From assembly GCA_009829735.1 (NCBI GenBank), contig CM020619.1, positions 27,678,063 through 27,742,062 of the forward strand: a stretch of 64,000 bases of DNA. Direction: 5' to 3'. Shown in pieces: positions 54,805 to 64,000 of the stretch. The stretch comes from Pyropia yezoensis (Eukaryota > Rhodophyta > Bangiophyceae > Bangiales > Bangiaceae). Within the stretch, counting starts at the first letter, position 1. Every line of letters begins with the position of its first letter. The notes beneath the pieces were generated by a model, which saw nothing but the letters and a program-made list of their open reading frames with translations, had not been told where the DNA came from and ran no database searches. A program made the position numbers and the translations under genes.

Positions 54805-54838
<34 letters not shown>
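54805..54838. repeat. 34-nt C homopolymer
   Basis: Uninterrupted run of 34 C; the longest in the window. Confidence 0.95.
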
Positions 54839-55380
54839 TGGCCTCTGCTGGCCCCGCGGCCACCACAGCGCCGCTACAGAGGCAATGTCGCCACGCCATC
54901 CGCCCCCCGTGCGGGGGCGGCGGTGGCGGCCACGTCGGGCCGCCGGTGCTCGTCGCGGCGCGAGGCCCGCCCTGCCGCTGCCGTTTCTTTCCGGAAGGCC
55001 CCACCCAAAGAGCCAAGGCGGCCGTCGGGGGGGGAGCGCCCCGCGGGGGGGGGGCGAACTCCGCACACCAGACGAGGCAGGGCAGGCGGGGGGGGGGGGG
55101 GGTGCGCGACCGCCCGCCCGCCGTCCTCTCCCCCTCCCCAGCCTGAGGATAGGAGCGAGGCGGCTGGGGAGGCGCCGCCACCCTTGGCGGCTGGGGGCGG
55201 GGCGCCGCCACCCTGGGCGGCTGGTGGGCGCTCCGCCCAATGGGGCGCCGCCACCCTATTTTTTTTTTCTCTGCTTTCTCATGATCCACGGCCGCGCCAC
55301 GCCGGTTTGGGCGGCGGCGGCGGCGCGCCCCCCACCGCACGCGCGCACCCCCCCTCTGGTCGGCGCCACCACGCCCGCCA

Positions 55381-55424
55381 CGCCCGCCCGCCCGCCCGCC
55401 CGCCCGCCCGCCCGCCCGCCCGCC
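55381..55424. repeat. (CCCG)n microsatellite
   Basis: About eleven CCCG tetranucleotide units in a row. Confidence 0.95.
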
Positions 55425-56604
55425 GACACCCGCCCCCCCATCCCATTAGGCCATGATCTCCATCCTGTCCACGCATGCCTCCCCTCTCCTATCATCGCCA
55501 TGACACCTACCCAGCTACCGAGCTAATCGGGAGCGGACGATCTCCCGCCGCGCTGCAGCGCTGCCGGGGATCGTCAGCGGTGGCCCACGCCGCCAAGCTG
55601 GCCGTGCTGCCAGCCAGCGTGCCCATCCCCCGCCCCCGCCCGGGCTGCTGCTGCTGCTGGCCCCGTGGCCGGCCGCGGCGCGCCAGTGCCCCTCTCGCTC
55701 TTGCCCCCCCCCCCCCCCCCCGGGCTTGCGGTGGGCCCCGCGGCCGCCGCACGCGCCGCGCGCCGCTGCGGTGGCAGCGCCGCCACGCCACACCGCCCCT
55801 GTTGCTGCGACCGCAGCGGCGGCGGCGGTGGCCCGGCGGTCGCGCCGGTGCTCGCCTCACCGCGGGGGCGGCGCGCCCGGCCCCCGCTGCCGGTCTTTCG
55901 GGCCAGGAAAGTAAAACGGCCGTCGGTGGGGGGGGGGGGGGGGGGGCGAACTGCTTACGCCAGACGAGGCAGGGTGGGCACTCGGGGAGGGGGGGGGGGG
56001 ATGTGCGCGACCGCCCCACCGCCGGCTTCCCCCCCACCAACGTAGGGGCAAAGCGGGCGCCGCCACCCTTCTTCTCTTGCGTCTTTTCTTTGTGCACGGG
56101 TGTGCCGCGCCGTTTCGGCGGCGGCGTGCCCGTCACCGCCCGCACCCCCTCCCCCCCCCTTCATTTTTTTATAGCGTAGGCGCCACGCCCGACCGCCCGA
56201 CCACCTGCCCGCCGGCGCGCCCGCCGGCCTGCCCACCCCGCCGGCGTCGCTCTCCCCCCGCAGCGCCGTCGCGGCTTCGGCCCGTTGGCAGCTCTGGCAG
56301 GCAGCGACCGGCGTGGACAACGGCGGGGCGCCCCCCGGGTGCCGCCGCTCACCCTCGGCCTGCACGTTGCTGCACGAGCGCCCGCCATCTTTGTACCCCC
56401 CTCCCCGCCTCCCCGCGGGATTCCACCCCGTGCGTCACCGTCGCGGGCCGCCGTCGCCACCGGCCGGGTGCCCCTCCCCGTCGTATTGTGGGCCGCACCC
56501 GGCCGGCGCGGCTCGCTCCGTCCCGCCAGCTGTGAGGGTGCCCGCGCGGCGGGCCTGGCGAGGGCCCCCTCCCGTCCCGCCTGGGGTCGCACTTCCCCGC
56601 CGCC

Positions 56605-57946
56605 ATGATGGGGGTGCCCCCCCCTGGGGCGGCGGCTGCGGTAACCCGCCAGCTGCGGTGGCAGTTGCTGCTGCACCTTGTGCTGCTGCTGCTGCTTCTA
56701 CAGTTCGTGGCGGTCGTACGCCCGGCGGGCGCCGCACGCCTCGTCCGCCGCTTCCCCGCTGGGAGCTTCCCCGACCTGGGCACCCTCCAGCAGATGCCAG
56801 AGCTGCAGTGCTACTCCCCCTGCTGCGGGGATCCCCCCCTGGCAGCGCTCGATGGCAAGCCCATCTGGCGTGGCAACGACACGTGTGCGTCGCCGGTGGT
56901 GGAGGTGGCGCAGGTGTTGGCAGCGAGCCAGGTCGCACACGCCAAGGACGACCCCGTCTTTTTCCTTCTCCGCGATGAGCAGAGAACCCCAGTGACGGTC
57001 CGGAGGCTGGCCAAGAGCGCGGTCCACGAGGACAAACGCATGGACGGCACGTCGTGGACGTTGCCGCTGGAGAAGGCGTCGAACGGCCGCTCAACGGGGG
57101 ACTGAGGATGTCACGGCAAGGAAGATGAGCTTCCTGGACAGCTTCCGAGCGCTGCTGATGGGTCTGCTGATGCTCCAGCGCAACACAGACAGTGGGGAGG
57201 TGTGGAGGGTGAGCGGACAGTTCGAAGTGCTCGCCATCACGTCGGTATCGCGTGCCATGTGCCTCCTCCCCGGCTGCGCAGACTGGACGGCTTTGGACAC
57301 AACGGGCAGGGGAGCGTGCAGCGCGTCGGAATACGACCGGTCTGAGGGCGGGAATGAAAATGTGCGCACGGAGGACGCAGTCACGATCGTCACCCACTCA
57401 GCCACGGCGTGGGGGGCCCCCGCCCCAGTGTTTACCGTGCAGCGCGGCTTCCTTGGGCTGGGGGGGGCGGCCATGGCGCAAGGTGGGTGGCTGCCGAATC
57501 CCTCGTGGGACCTCACTGCCCACCTCCACGCATGTATCCGCACCGACCCGGGGGACGCTCCGCGGGCGTTGCCAGAGACGGGGTGCTCCAACTGGACCCT
57601 CAACGGCTGCATGGGACCGGTCCTAGATGCTCGCCCTGCAGGTTGGCTGGCAAAGGTCACGTTTGCGCTGTGCCAGGTGCCGGTGCCCCGCTACCTGCAT
57701 GAAAAGCTTCTGTGCAAGGGAACCCCCCAGCAAGTGCCGCACACAGAGGAGGTACGGTACAACCACGAAGCGTTTGGCCTGCGAGACACGGAGGGGAGAA
57801 AGCGGACAATCCTATATTGGCACGTAATCCCCGCCCGCCACGAGCGCTCGGCCGTCAGCGACTGCGCGGCAGCCGGTGGCTTGAACCTCCCCGCCCCCGG
57901 CAAGCTCCAGCCTGCGTCCGCTGGAGCCCGTGAGGGTCGATTTTGA
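56605..57946 (+). CDS. Secreted or membrane-anchored hypothetical protein, with 1-nt frameshift
   Basis: ATG 56605 is in strong context (GCCGCCATGATGG). Residues about 18-41 form a hydrophobic core (LLLHLVLLLLLLQFVAVV) after Arg, followed by small residues (RPAGAA): a signal peptide or anchor. The first frame stops at 57103-57105. The next frame runs through 57125 to the stop at 57944-57946. Just before the first stop is a G5 run (57096-57100), and the second frame stays coding-like right back to it (TEDVTARKMSFLD). So this is one gene of about 446 aa carrying a one-base insertion, or a sequencing error. The mature part has at least ten cysteines and NDT/NWT glycosylation sequons, fitting secretion. 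No family recognised. Confidence 0.6.
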
Positions 57947-58604
57947 CGCAGAAAACCTGAAGACTCTTGCCTACGTCCTGGGGATATCGTTGTTTGTTGT
58001 CTTTTATCGACCAGGACAACGGGCTCGTCAGGGTCGTTCTCCTCATGTAAGTAGTGTAGCTATCGGTTACATCCCCACTGAGATAGACCTTGCCCAACAG
58101 CGTTTCGTATAATCTATGTATCACAAGATAAGTGTGTCAAACCATCGTCCGCTGATCTTGCTCAAGCGTTTTCCAACAGTGTTTTAGGTTCCGGTGCGGT
58201 CACTGTGTTTTCTGGCTTTAAACCTGCTTGCCATTTCAATGCAGAGCACCTCGACTGTGACAGTCAACACTGCCCGTGCTCATTCCAACACCGATAGGCT
58301 CATATTTGGTGCCAGGCCGTTGGACACGCGCACGCGCGGTGCCACGCAGAGGGTGCAGAGACCTTCATCGACACGCGGCACGCTCCAATCCCCTTCGTCT
58401 TCGCGGATGCGCGCTTGCGGGGACGCAAGAATGAACATCACACGACAGACCACGGGTCTCTGTGCATAGGCGCAAAAGAGCTGTTGACACGCACAATTTG
58501 TTGTGCGAGGCAGCAGGAACTTTCTTGCAGCCGGCACATTGGGTTCCGTTCGGGGAAGAGAATGTGCTCCTCCGAAAATGCCCTCCCCGATCTTTGTGCC
58601 TAGG
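57947..58604. other. AT-richer 3' flank, no gene seen
   Basis: Composition drops sharply in GC after the gene; no convincing frame. Confidence 0.45.
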
Positions 58605-59085
58605 GTCTGTTCTCTTGCAGCTCTCCCAATTTTGTCCGAAACCGGACAAGAACAAGAACAACAGTCCACTGACCAATGACATGCCTCGCAGGACACCTTT
58701 CTGACCAATGAGAGTTCGCATCAGCTTCCATTGTTGTGCATACAGTACGATCTTCGACTTTCCCGGGACTCCGAGCACATGGAGGGGAGAACCCGAGCGG
58801 AGGAGTCACCCCAGGCAAGCTGAACAACGGTTCCGGCGAGGAGCCAGCCGAGGTGGGGGGAATCTCCGGCGATCCTTGCCGAGAGAACACCCGTGCTTGG
58901 ACCAATCAGCGATCGGTACGAGGCCCACTGTGGCTGCAGCCAATCATCAGCTTCGGGCGATCGGGCCCTTAGAGCACGCGATTGGCTCGCGCTAAGCAGC
59001 CAGCACGCGATTGGCTCACACAGTTAATCATGCTGAATTGTTCTGGTCCGGATCGGCCAAAATTTACAGAGCAGCAATACCTTGC
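58605..59085. mobile_element. MITE-like element, copy B
   Basis: The left end has CTTGCAGCTCTCCCAATTTT (58613-58632), then a GGACAAGAACAAGAACAAC block. The right end, read on the minus strand, has GGTATTGCTGCTC then AAATTTTGGCCGATCCGGAC. CCAATGACATGCC and CCAATCGCGTGC subterminal blocks match copies A, C and D. More diverged than A. Confidence 0.55.
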
Positions 59086-59552
59086 CGATCCCCTCATTTG
59101 AGTCGCTCGAGTGGATCAAGAGAGGGGGTCGGAATCGGCGATTCTGATTGATCTGGCCATGAAAATTCAATAGTATGCGAGATTGCAGCGCTTCGACTGC
59201 GCTTCACGGCTACAGACGCAAGAAGGATAGCACGCGGCATGCAGAGTACTGAGTACACCTGGTACGGATGGATATCCGTTTGAGACCCCTTTCCAAACGG
59301 ACGATCCAGGCACTTTTGGAACTCACGAAGACGATGCACTTCTCAGGCAGCGATGGCTGCTGGGAAACGCCTCACATGTGACCTTTTCTCAATGAAGGCG
59401 CCCCACGTCAACGGACCTCGGTCACGCGACAGCTATCTCTATAGATTCGACAATGCAAAGCTATTGACGTGTTCAGGGATTGCATGCACGGATGCCCATG
59501 GGACCAGGCGGGGGTCCGGCACCATCGCAGCCCGCCATACGTGCGGGACCCA
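59086..59552. other. Intergenic repeat-rich sequence, no gene seen
   Basis: No convincing frame; short ATTGG motifs only. Confidence 0.4.
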
Positions 59553-59675
59553 TATAGTGCGTCCCGTAAAAAGTGAACGTGCTCGTGTCGTGATCATGTC
59601 AAATATCGGCCACTGGACCAATCAAACCCACACTGCACGACCCGTGCACGTCCACTTTTTGCGGGACGCACAATA
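59553..59675. repeat. 123-bp foldback element with 40-bp arms
   Basis: 59553-59592 pairs with 59636-59675 with about five mismatches in 40. The shared core is GTGCGTCCCG(T/C)AAAAAGTG. The loop is 43 nt and contains CCACTGGACCAATCAAAC. The ends read TATAG and CAATA, consistent with insertion at TA but not proof of it. Confidence 0.8.
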
Positions 59676-61159
59676 GGACGCTCCAGAGAAAGACGGGGCA
59701 AGAAGGAAGGCATCGCAAAGAGGACAAGTGCAGCAACATGGGGGGAACAGGAAGAAAAATGGCGGGGCGGGGGGGGGGGGGGCGCCCAGGCGCAGGTAAC
59801 CGTAGAGGACACGTGGGGGCAGGACAGTGGCATGCACGCGGTGGGGTGCAGGAGTGTGATCGGCAGGCCGAAAAGCGGGGGGCGGCTGTGGCGCCTACCA
59901 GTCCTTGTCGCGCGCCCCTCCGCAGTTGTGCCGGGGCTATCGGGGGTGGCCTCGTGTCCACCAGCGCGACGTGTGCACGAGAAAAAGGTGGGCACTCAGG
60001 AGGCACGGCGCGAGACAAGAAGAGTGCGGCACCGCCTGGAAGCTTTCCTTGCCAGGGCTACGCTCACGTGCGTCGGTACTTGCTGGGGCACCCTCATAGG
60101 GCACTGTGGCGCGGCGGCAAGGCAGGACGCACTGGGTCCAGTGAGATGGCGCTGGGTGTCGTGAGGTGAATGGTCACTGAGGGGACAGTTTTTTACAATG
60201 GAAGCACCTTAAGTCGTCCCAAGCGTGACCTGGCTACGCTGAGCCCGATTCTGGCCTCAGAAAGAGCTGATAACTATGCATTTATGAAATATGGTCCTCC
60301 AAAAAAGCGGATCACATGAGGGGAATCCTCTCAATTGAGGGGAAAGGTATAGAGACTGGGGAACAGCTAAATGCGATCTGAAGATAGAGAAACCAGCTGC
60401 GTGCAGCTCGATTCCGAGTTTGTAACGAACACAGTTTTAGTATTATTGACAAGTGCGAGGCTCAGGGTAACACGTGCCTGTCAATGGTGGGAGTGTTGCT
60501 CGCAGCTGCGTTTTCAATTCGACACGCACGTGATCAGAGATTGCATGTCACCGCCGTTGCATCTGCTATCAATACGCCTGAGATCTGACCGAGTGCGTAC
60601 CGGCGTGGTTGAAGTTTCGGCCAGTGTATTTTGATCCACTAGGCTGTGAGTCTTTGGTCATGCGTATATCGAGGCAAAGCCACAAATGTGCACTATCGCC
60701 CAGATTAGACGATGTTCGGGCCACGTAGGCGTAGGCGAGTCGTGGCACTTGAGACTGAATGTGGCACGGATCGGGCTGTTCATCAATGTCGCCGGACCGA
60801 CCAAGCCCTAAAATAGCACCAGATTCGATGTGGTTCGAGAAAATATGACAGAAATGGCGAGAAAACTTCATTCCAATTAACGTGCATGCCCTACGATCCG
60901 ATTGTCCCAGCACTTTCGCTCTACTAAAACGTCGTCTCTTAGTAGAGCAATAGTGTGATAACCAACGGGGAATCTCTTGGAGCTGGGCATTGATTGGCTG
61001 ACATTGTGCCACGTGACCATCAATGTTGTTTGCCATTACAGTAAGGTTTGACAGATACGGAACTCTAAATCAGAGCATCACAAAAAGTCCGTTCATGGTC
61101 GGAGCACGGGTGCAAGGGGCGAGCGGGCCAGTGATCCGCCGGGGGTTGCACGGCGTCAT
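59676..61159. other. Intergenic, no gene seen
   Basis: A G12-run region near 59769-59780 and then mixed sequence. No frame is convincing. A 45-bp hairpin at 60911-60955 is listed separately. Confidence 0.45.
60911..60955. repeat. Hairpin with 17-nt arms
   Basis: CACTTTCGCTCTACTAA (60911-60927) pairs with the complement at 60939-60955 with two mismatches; the inner 10 bp (GCTCTACTAA) are perfect and the loop is 11 nt. Confidence 0.75.
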
Positions 61160-61642
61160 TAAGGCTATGTGCCGAATTTTGGCCGATCCGAACAAGAACA
61201 CAAGCACAAGAACAGGAGGTTGAGCCAATGGCGTGCCAGTGTCCTGAAAGTAACTGATAGCGATCTGTGACGCTCAGATCCCTGGAAGCATTTTATTGGC
61301 TGCGGAGACCGTGAGTCTCGAAATGAACGCTGCTTGGTCAGAACACTTCTGTTTTGTTGTCCGATCTCGATCTTATTTCCTCCATCACAGGCGGCGTCCC
61401 CAGCAGGTCTCAAGAGATCAGTTTTGCAGCTGGCAACTGGTGCCGATGTAGTCGGGAAAGCCCCTGGAAATCTCAGATCCTCCGTTTGCCCTTCATCGGA
61501 CCCCCATGCGGAGCTGTCATTGGTCGGAGGGGAACCAGCTGTGGTCAGAGGGGACTCATCTGAGGCATGCCATTGGTCATCTGCAGTTTGTCTGTGTTCC
61601 TGTCAGGTTCGGCCAGAATTGAGTACTCAGCAATACTGCACA
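61160..61642. mobile_element. MITE-like element, copy C
   Basis: Left end GTGCCGAATTTTGGCCGATC (61170-61189) then GAACAAGAACACAAGCAC. The right end, on the minus strand, is GCAGTATTGCTGAGTACTCA then ATTCTGGCCGAACC and GGAACACAGAC. CTGAGGCATGCCATTGGTC near 61560 matches copy A near 44173. The internal GAACGCTGCTTGGTCAGAAC matches A and D. Confidence 0.65.
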
Positions 61643-63610
61643 TGGTAGCCCTCGGTTGCGAGACCTCTCGGGAGATATGCAATTAGCGGCCTCGCTCAGC
61701 ATGACCTGGTCCCGTTGTGCAGACGTGTCGGACCTGCTGGCCGCACACGCGCAGCACACGGCTCAACAGCTTGGAAGGAGAAGAGACTCATCCGAACTGT
61801 TTGTGATTATCAACAGTCGGTTAAGGTTTTACGTACTTGGAGACCGTCGTACGCCCTCGCATGGGGTCCTGGAGAGAACTTCAGGTGGATTGAAACTGAG
61901 CTTTTCTTATTCGAGGCTGATAAATCGTGATCGAGGCGGACGCCTTGAGAACAAGTGAGGACGGCATCGCTCAGGACTGGAGGGGAGCGGCGTGTGCCCG
62001 ACGGGAAAAATATGACTGCCTTCGAGGGCAGTTTTAACTCGATAAGCAGTCAATAGGACGGGATCGTCGGGTAGCCTGAGCTGACGATCGAGTCGTTTCA
62101 ACTGAATATCAAGGTATTTTGGCCTCTGAGAATGCCACAACCCAGCGATCCTATTGGCTGTCACACGAGCAGCGTGGCAAACATTCTTGCGCATGCTCTC
62201 TTCAATATTGATGGGTTCTGGGTACTTTGGTATGTACGGTACATCGACAATGTGCCTTTTATTTACTCAAACCTACTCACCGCCACCTACTACACCCTCT
62301 CCTTCCTCCCCACCTCACCTTCTAACTACCATGCCTGCACCAGGGCCGCCTTACCTCCCCTTCCCCACCCGCCCCGTACCCCCTCTCCCACGCCTTCAGC
62401 TGCGCCGCCGTCGCCGCCCAGCGAAAGCCACCCCGCTTGCCCCCTCTTCCCCCTCACGCCGCTGCCAACCTCCCCCCCAGCATCAGCCCTCCCTCACCTT
62501 CTCACTCCCAAGTCTGCACCAGCGCCGCCCTCCTCCCCCCTCATCCTCCTCATCCTCCTCATCTTGCCTTCCCTCGCATGCCTTCATCCACGCCGTCATC
62601 GCCCCCCAGCTATCGCCACCCACTTACCCTCCCTCCACCCTCACTGCCATGCTTCTGCCCAGGCCACCACCACCGCACCACCAACTCCTAACCCCTCAGC
62701 ACCCCCAGACACCAGTCGCCTTGCTCCCATTGCACCCCAGCGCCATGCCCCTTCGCCCCACGCCCGTCCCCAAGCTCTGCCTCACCGACACCGTCCACGG
62801 GCGAGACGCCCGCCTCGCAGCGAGCCACGACGCCAACCTCAGCCGCTACGCCGACGCAACATGGCCGCCGGCACCGAGCGCAAGCGCAGGGACGTCTTGG
62901 ACGGGGGGGAGAAGGGAGGGAAAAGGAGGACGCAAGGGCAAACCAAGGCGGGAACAAGAAAAGGGAGCGGGTGGGGCAGGCGATGGTGGGGGCGACGAGA
63001 GTTGCCAGTGGGGGGGGGGGGGGGGGGGGGGTGACCGGGGGGGGGGCAGTAGCGACAGATGGAAGGGTGTAGCGGGGCATGCCCGGGGAAGGTAGTGAAC
63101 GTCAAGGGAGGGGGGCAACAGGCGACAAAGGCATGCGCGGAAGGCGGGTGCCATATATACGGCAAGAGCGGCCACTGGGTGACTGTTCATGCCAGACACC
63201 AGCCCCAGTTCCACCCCTGCCCGGGGGGGGAAGACGGCCGGGGGAGGGGTTGTGCCCCCGCAGGGAGGGTGAGGACGTACGGTCTGGGGGGGGACGACGC
63301 TCCTTGCACTTGGCAGGCGCGCACATCTCACCCCTTCCAAGAAAAGCCTCTCCGCACCCTGCGCCACGCACGGCGGCCCGCCGAATTGTTGTCCCTGGCG
63401 GATTTGTCGAATATCCTGGCCAATAAAATAGAGGTGACTCATCCGGCAGTCAATGTATGTATAACTCATCATCCAGCGTTATTCTCATAGGGGTGGGCGC
63501 TCCCAGGCACCTTTGAGCTGCCGTTCCGAATCATCTCTCTGTCGGCATGCTGCGGAGAGTGGCTGCGACCGTCTCGTCTGTTGTTGTCGCCAAAGAGTTG
63601 GAAAAGGATA
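61643..63610. other. Spacer: pyrimidine-rich tract and G22 run, no gene seen
   Basis: 62270-62760 is strongly pyrimidine-rich on the plus strand, giving Pro/Ser/Leu frames. A G22 run is at 63010-63031. An isolated CATATATACGG lies at about 63152. The long plus frames starting near 62132-62154 are low complexity and not supported as genes. Confidence 0.45.
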
Positions 63611-64000
63611 TAGGTATTGCAGTTTTCCGAATTTTGCCCCATGTGGACAAGAGCAAGAGCAAGTGTACAAGAGCAAGGGCCAATCGCATGCTGGCAGCAG
63701 AGGGCTTACCAACGGCGTGCTGCAACAAGTCTGCCGGAATAACCTGATGATTGGCTATGGCCACAACTGCTCTCGCAACGAACGCTGGTTGGTCAAAACA
63801 CTCTTGTTTTTTCATCGGATCTTGCCGCTTGGCCCTTGATCTCAGGTCATCTCTGTCAAGAACAGTCCGAAGCGCTCAGCCGGTGCCTGTTCTGCCCTCG
63901 AAGTGGTCAGAAATTCCAAGAGAATCCCCGATCACACTGTTCGAACAACAACGGGCACTCATGCGCAGCAGTCATTGGCCAGAGAGGCAGCATCTGAGTC
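63611..64000. mobile_element. MITE-like element, copy D, cut by window end
   Basis: Left end TAGGTATTGCAGTTTTCCGA (63611-63630) then ATTTTGCCCCATGTGGACAAGAGCAAGAG-type sequence and GGCCAATCGCATGC. The internal GAACGCTGGTTGGTCAAAAC is shared with A and C. The last bases (CATTGGCCAGAGAGGCAGCA) resemble the right subterminal block of A. The right TIR lies beyond 64000. Confidence 0.65.

Larger units (their letters stand above)
53622..56604. other. Low-complexity spacer
   Basis: Overlapping Gly/Pro/Ala/Arg frames on both strands, none globular. Notable simple sequence: C34 at 54805-54838, G runs near 55090-55102 and 55928-55946, (CCCG)n at 55381-55424. A short palindromic GCCGGCGCCGGCGCCGGCGGC-type stretch lies near 54434. 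I see no gene, though the 5' UTR of the following gene lies at its end. Confidence 0.5.

Noticed and set aside
53485-55526. Several 220-550-codon frames in the 53.5-55.5 kb spacer
   Set aside because: All are Gly/Pro/Ala/Arg low complexity open on several frames at once, including homopolymers; high GC removes stops by chance.
62132-63095. 300-313-codon plus frames near 62.1-63.1 kb
   Set aside because: Composition is almost wholly Pro/Ser/Leu from a pyrimidine tract then Gly/Arg from a G-rich tract, and two frames are equally open.
1-64000. tRNA and rRNA genes
   Set aside because: I looked for GGTTCGA-type T-loops with matching acceptor stems and for rRNA core sequences and saw none; a dedicated search could still find one.

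Overview
This window looks like nuclear DNA of a GC-rich eukaryote. Genes are mostly single-exon and widely spaced on both strands. Ty3/gypsy elements carry chromodomains, and the spacers are full of long G or C runs and trinucleotide or proline-coding repeats. No operons, ribosome-binding sites or prokaryotic mobile elements are visible. The combination suggests an alga, possibly a bangiophyte red alga such as Porphyra/Pyropia. That identification is an inference from composition and gene style, not proof.

Layout. 1-5 kb: the decayed pol of a chromovirus (Ty3/gypsy) cut by the left window edge, followed by an antisense ORF. 5-14 kb: low-complexity spacer holding a 1.5 kb inverted-repeat element, a probable short-chain-dehydrogenase pseudogene and two poorly resolved gene candidates. 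14.2-23.4 kb: a young chromovirus with 5' LTR, primer-binding site, gag, pol with one frameshift, a long antisense ORF region, polypurine tract and a 3' LTR that runs into an assembly gap. 24.7-25.1 kb: an array of near-identical 18-bp palindromes. 25.3-32 kb (minus): a very large SEN1/UPF1-type superfamily 1 helicase, its 5' end embedded in ~350-bp tandem repeats. 35.2-36.2 kb (minus): a RING-type protein with altered zinc ligands. 36-41 kb: repeats and a second gap. 41.3-42.0 kb (minus): a SET-domain protein. 43.4-44.3 kb: a pogo/Tigger-like transposase remnant beside a MITE-like element. 45.0-48.1 kb (minus): an intact 1,023-aa RNase-H/DDE-like protein whose zinc and catalytic spacing recalls RAG1/Transib. 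51.7-53.6 kb: an F-box/LRR protein. 56.6-57.9 kb: a secreted hypothetical protein with a 1-nt frameshift. 58-64 kb: an AT-richer repeat graveyard with three more copies of the MITE-like family and several hairpins.

The genes do not form a pathway. The window is a mosaic of ordinary single-copy genes and mobile DNA. The most unusual items are the palindrome array, the RAG1-like DDE protein with its cysteine-rich 36-aa repeats, the antisense ORFs 3' of pol in both chromoviruses, and a MITE-like family with at least four copies.
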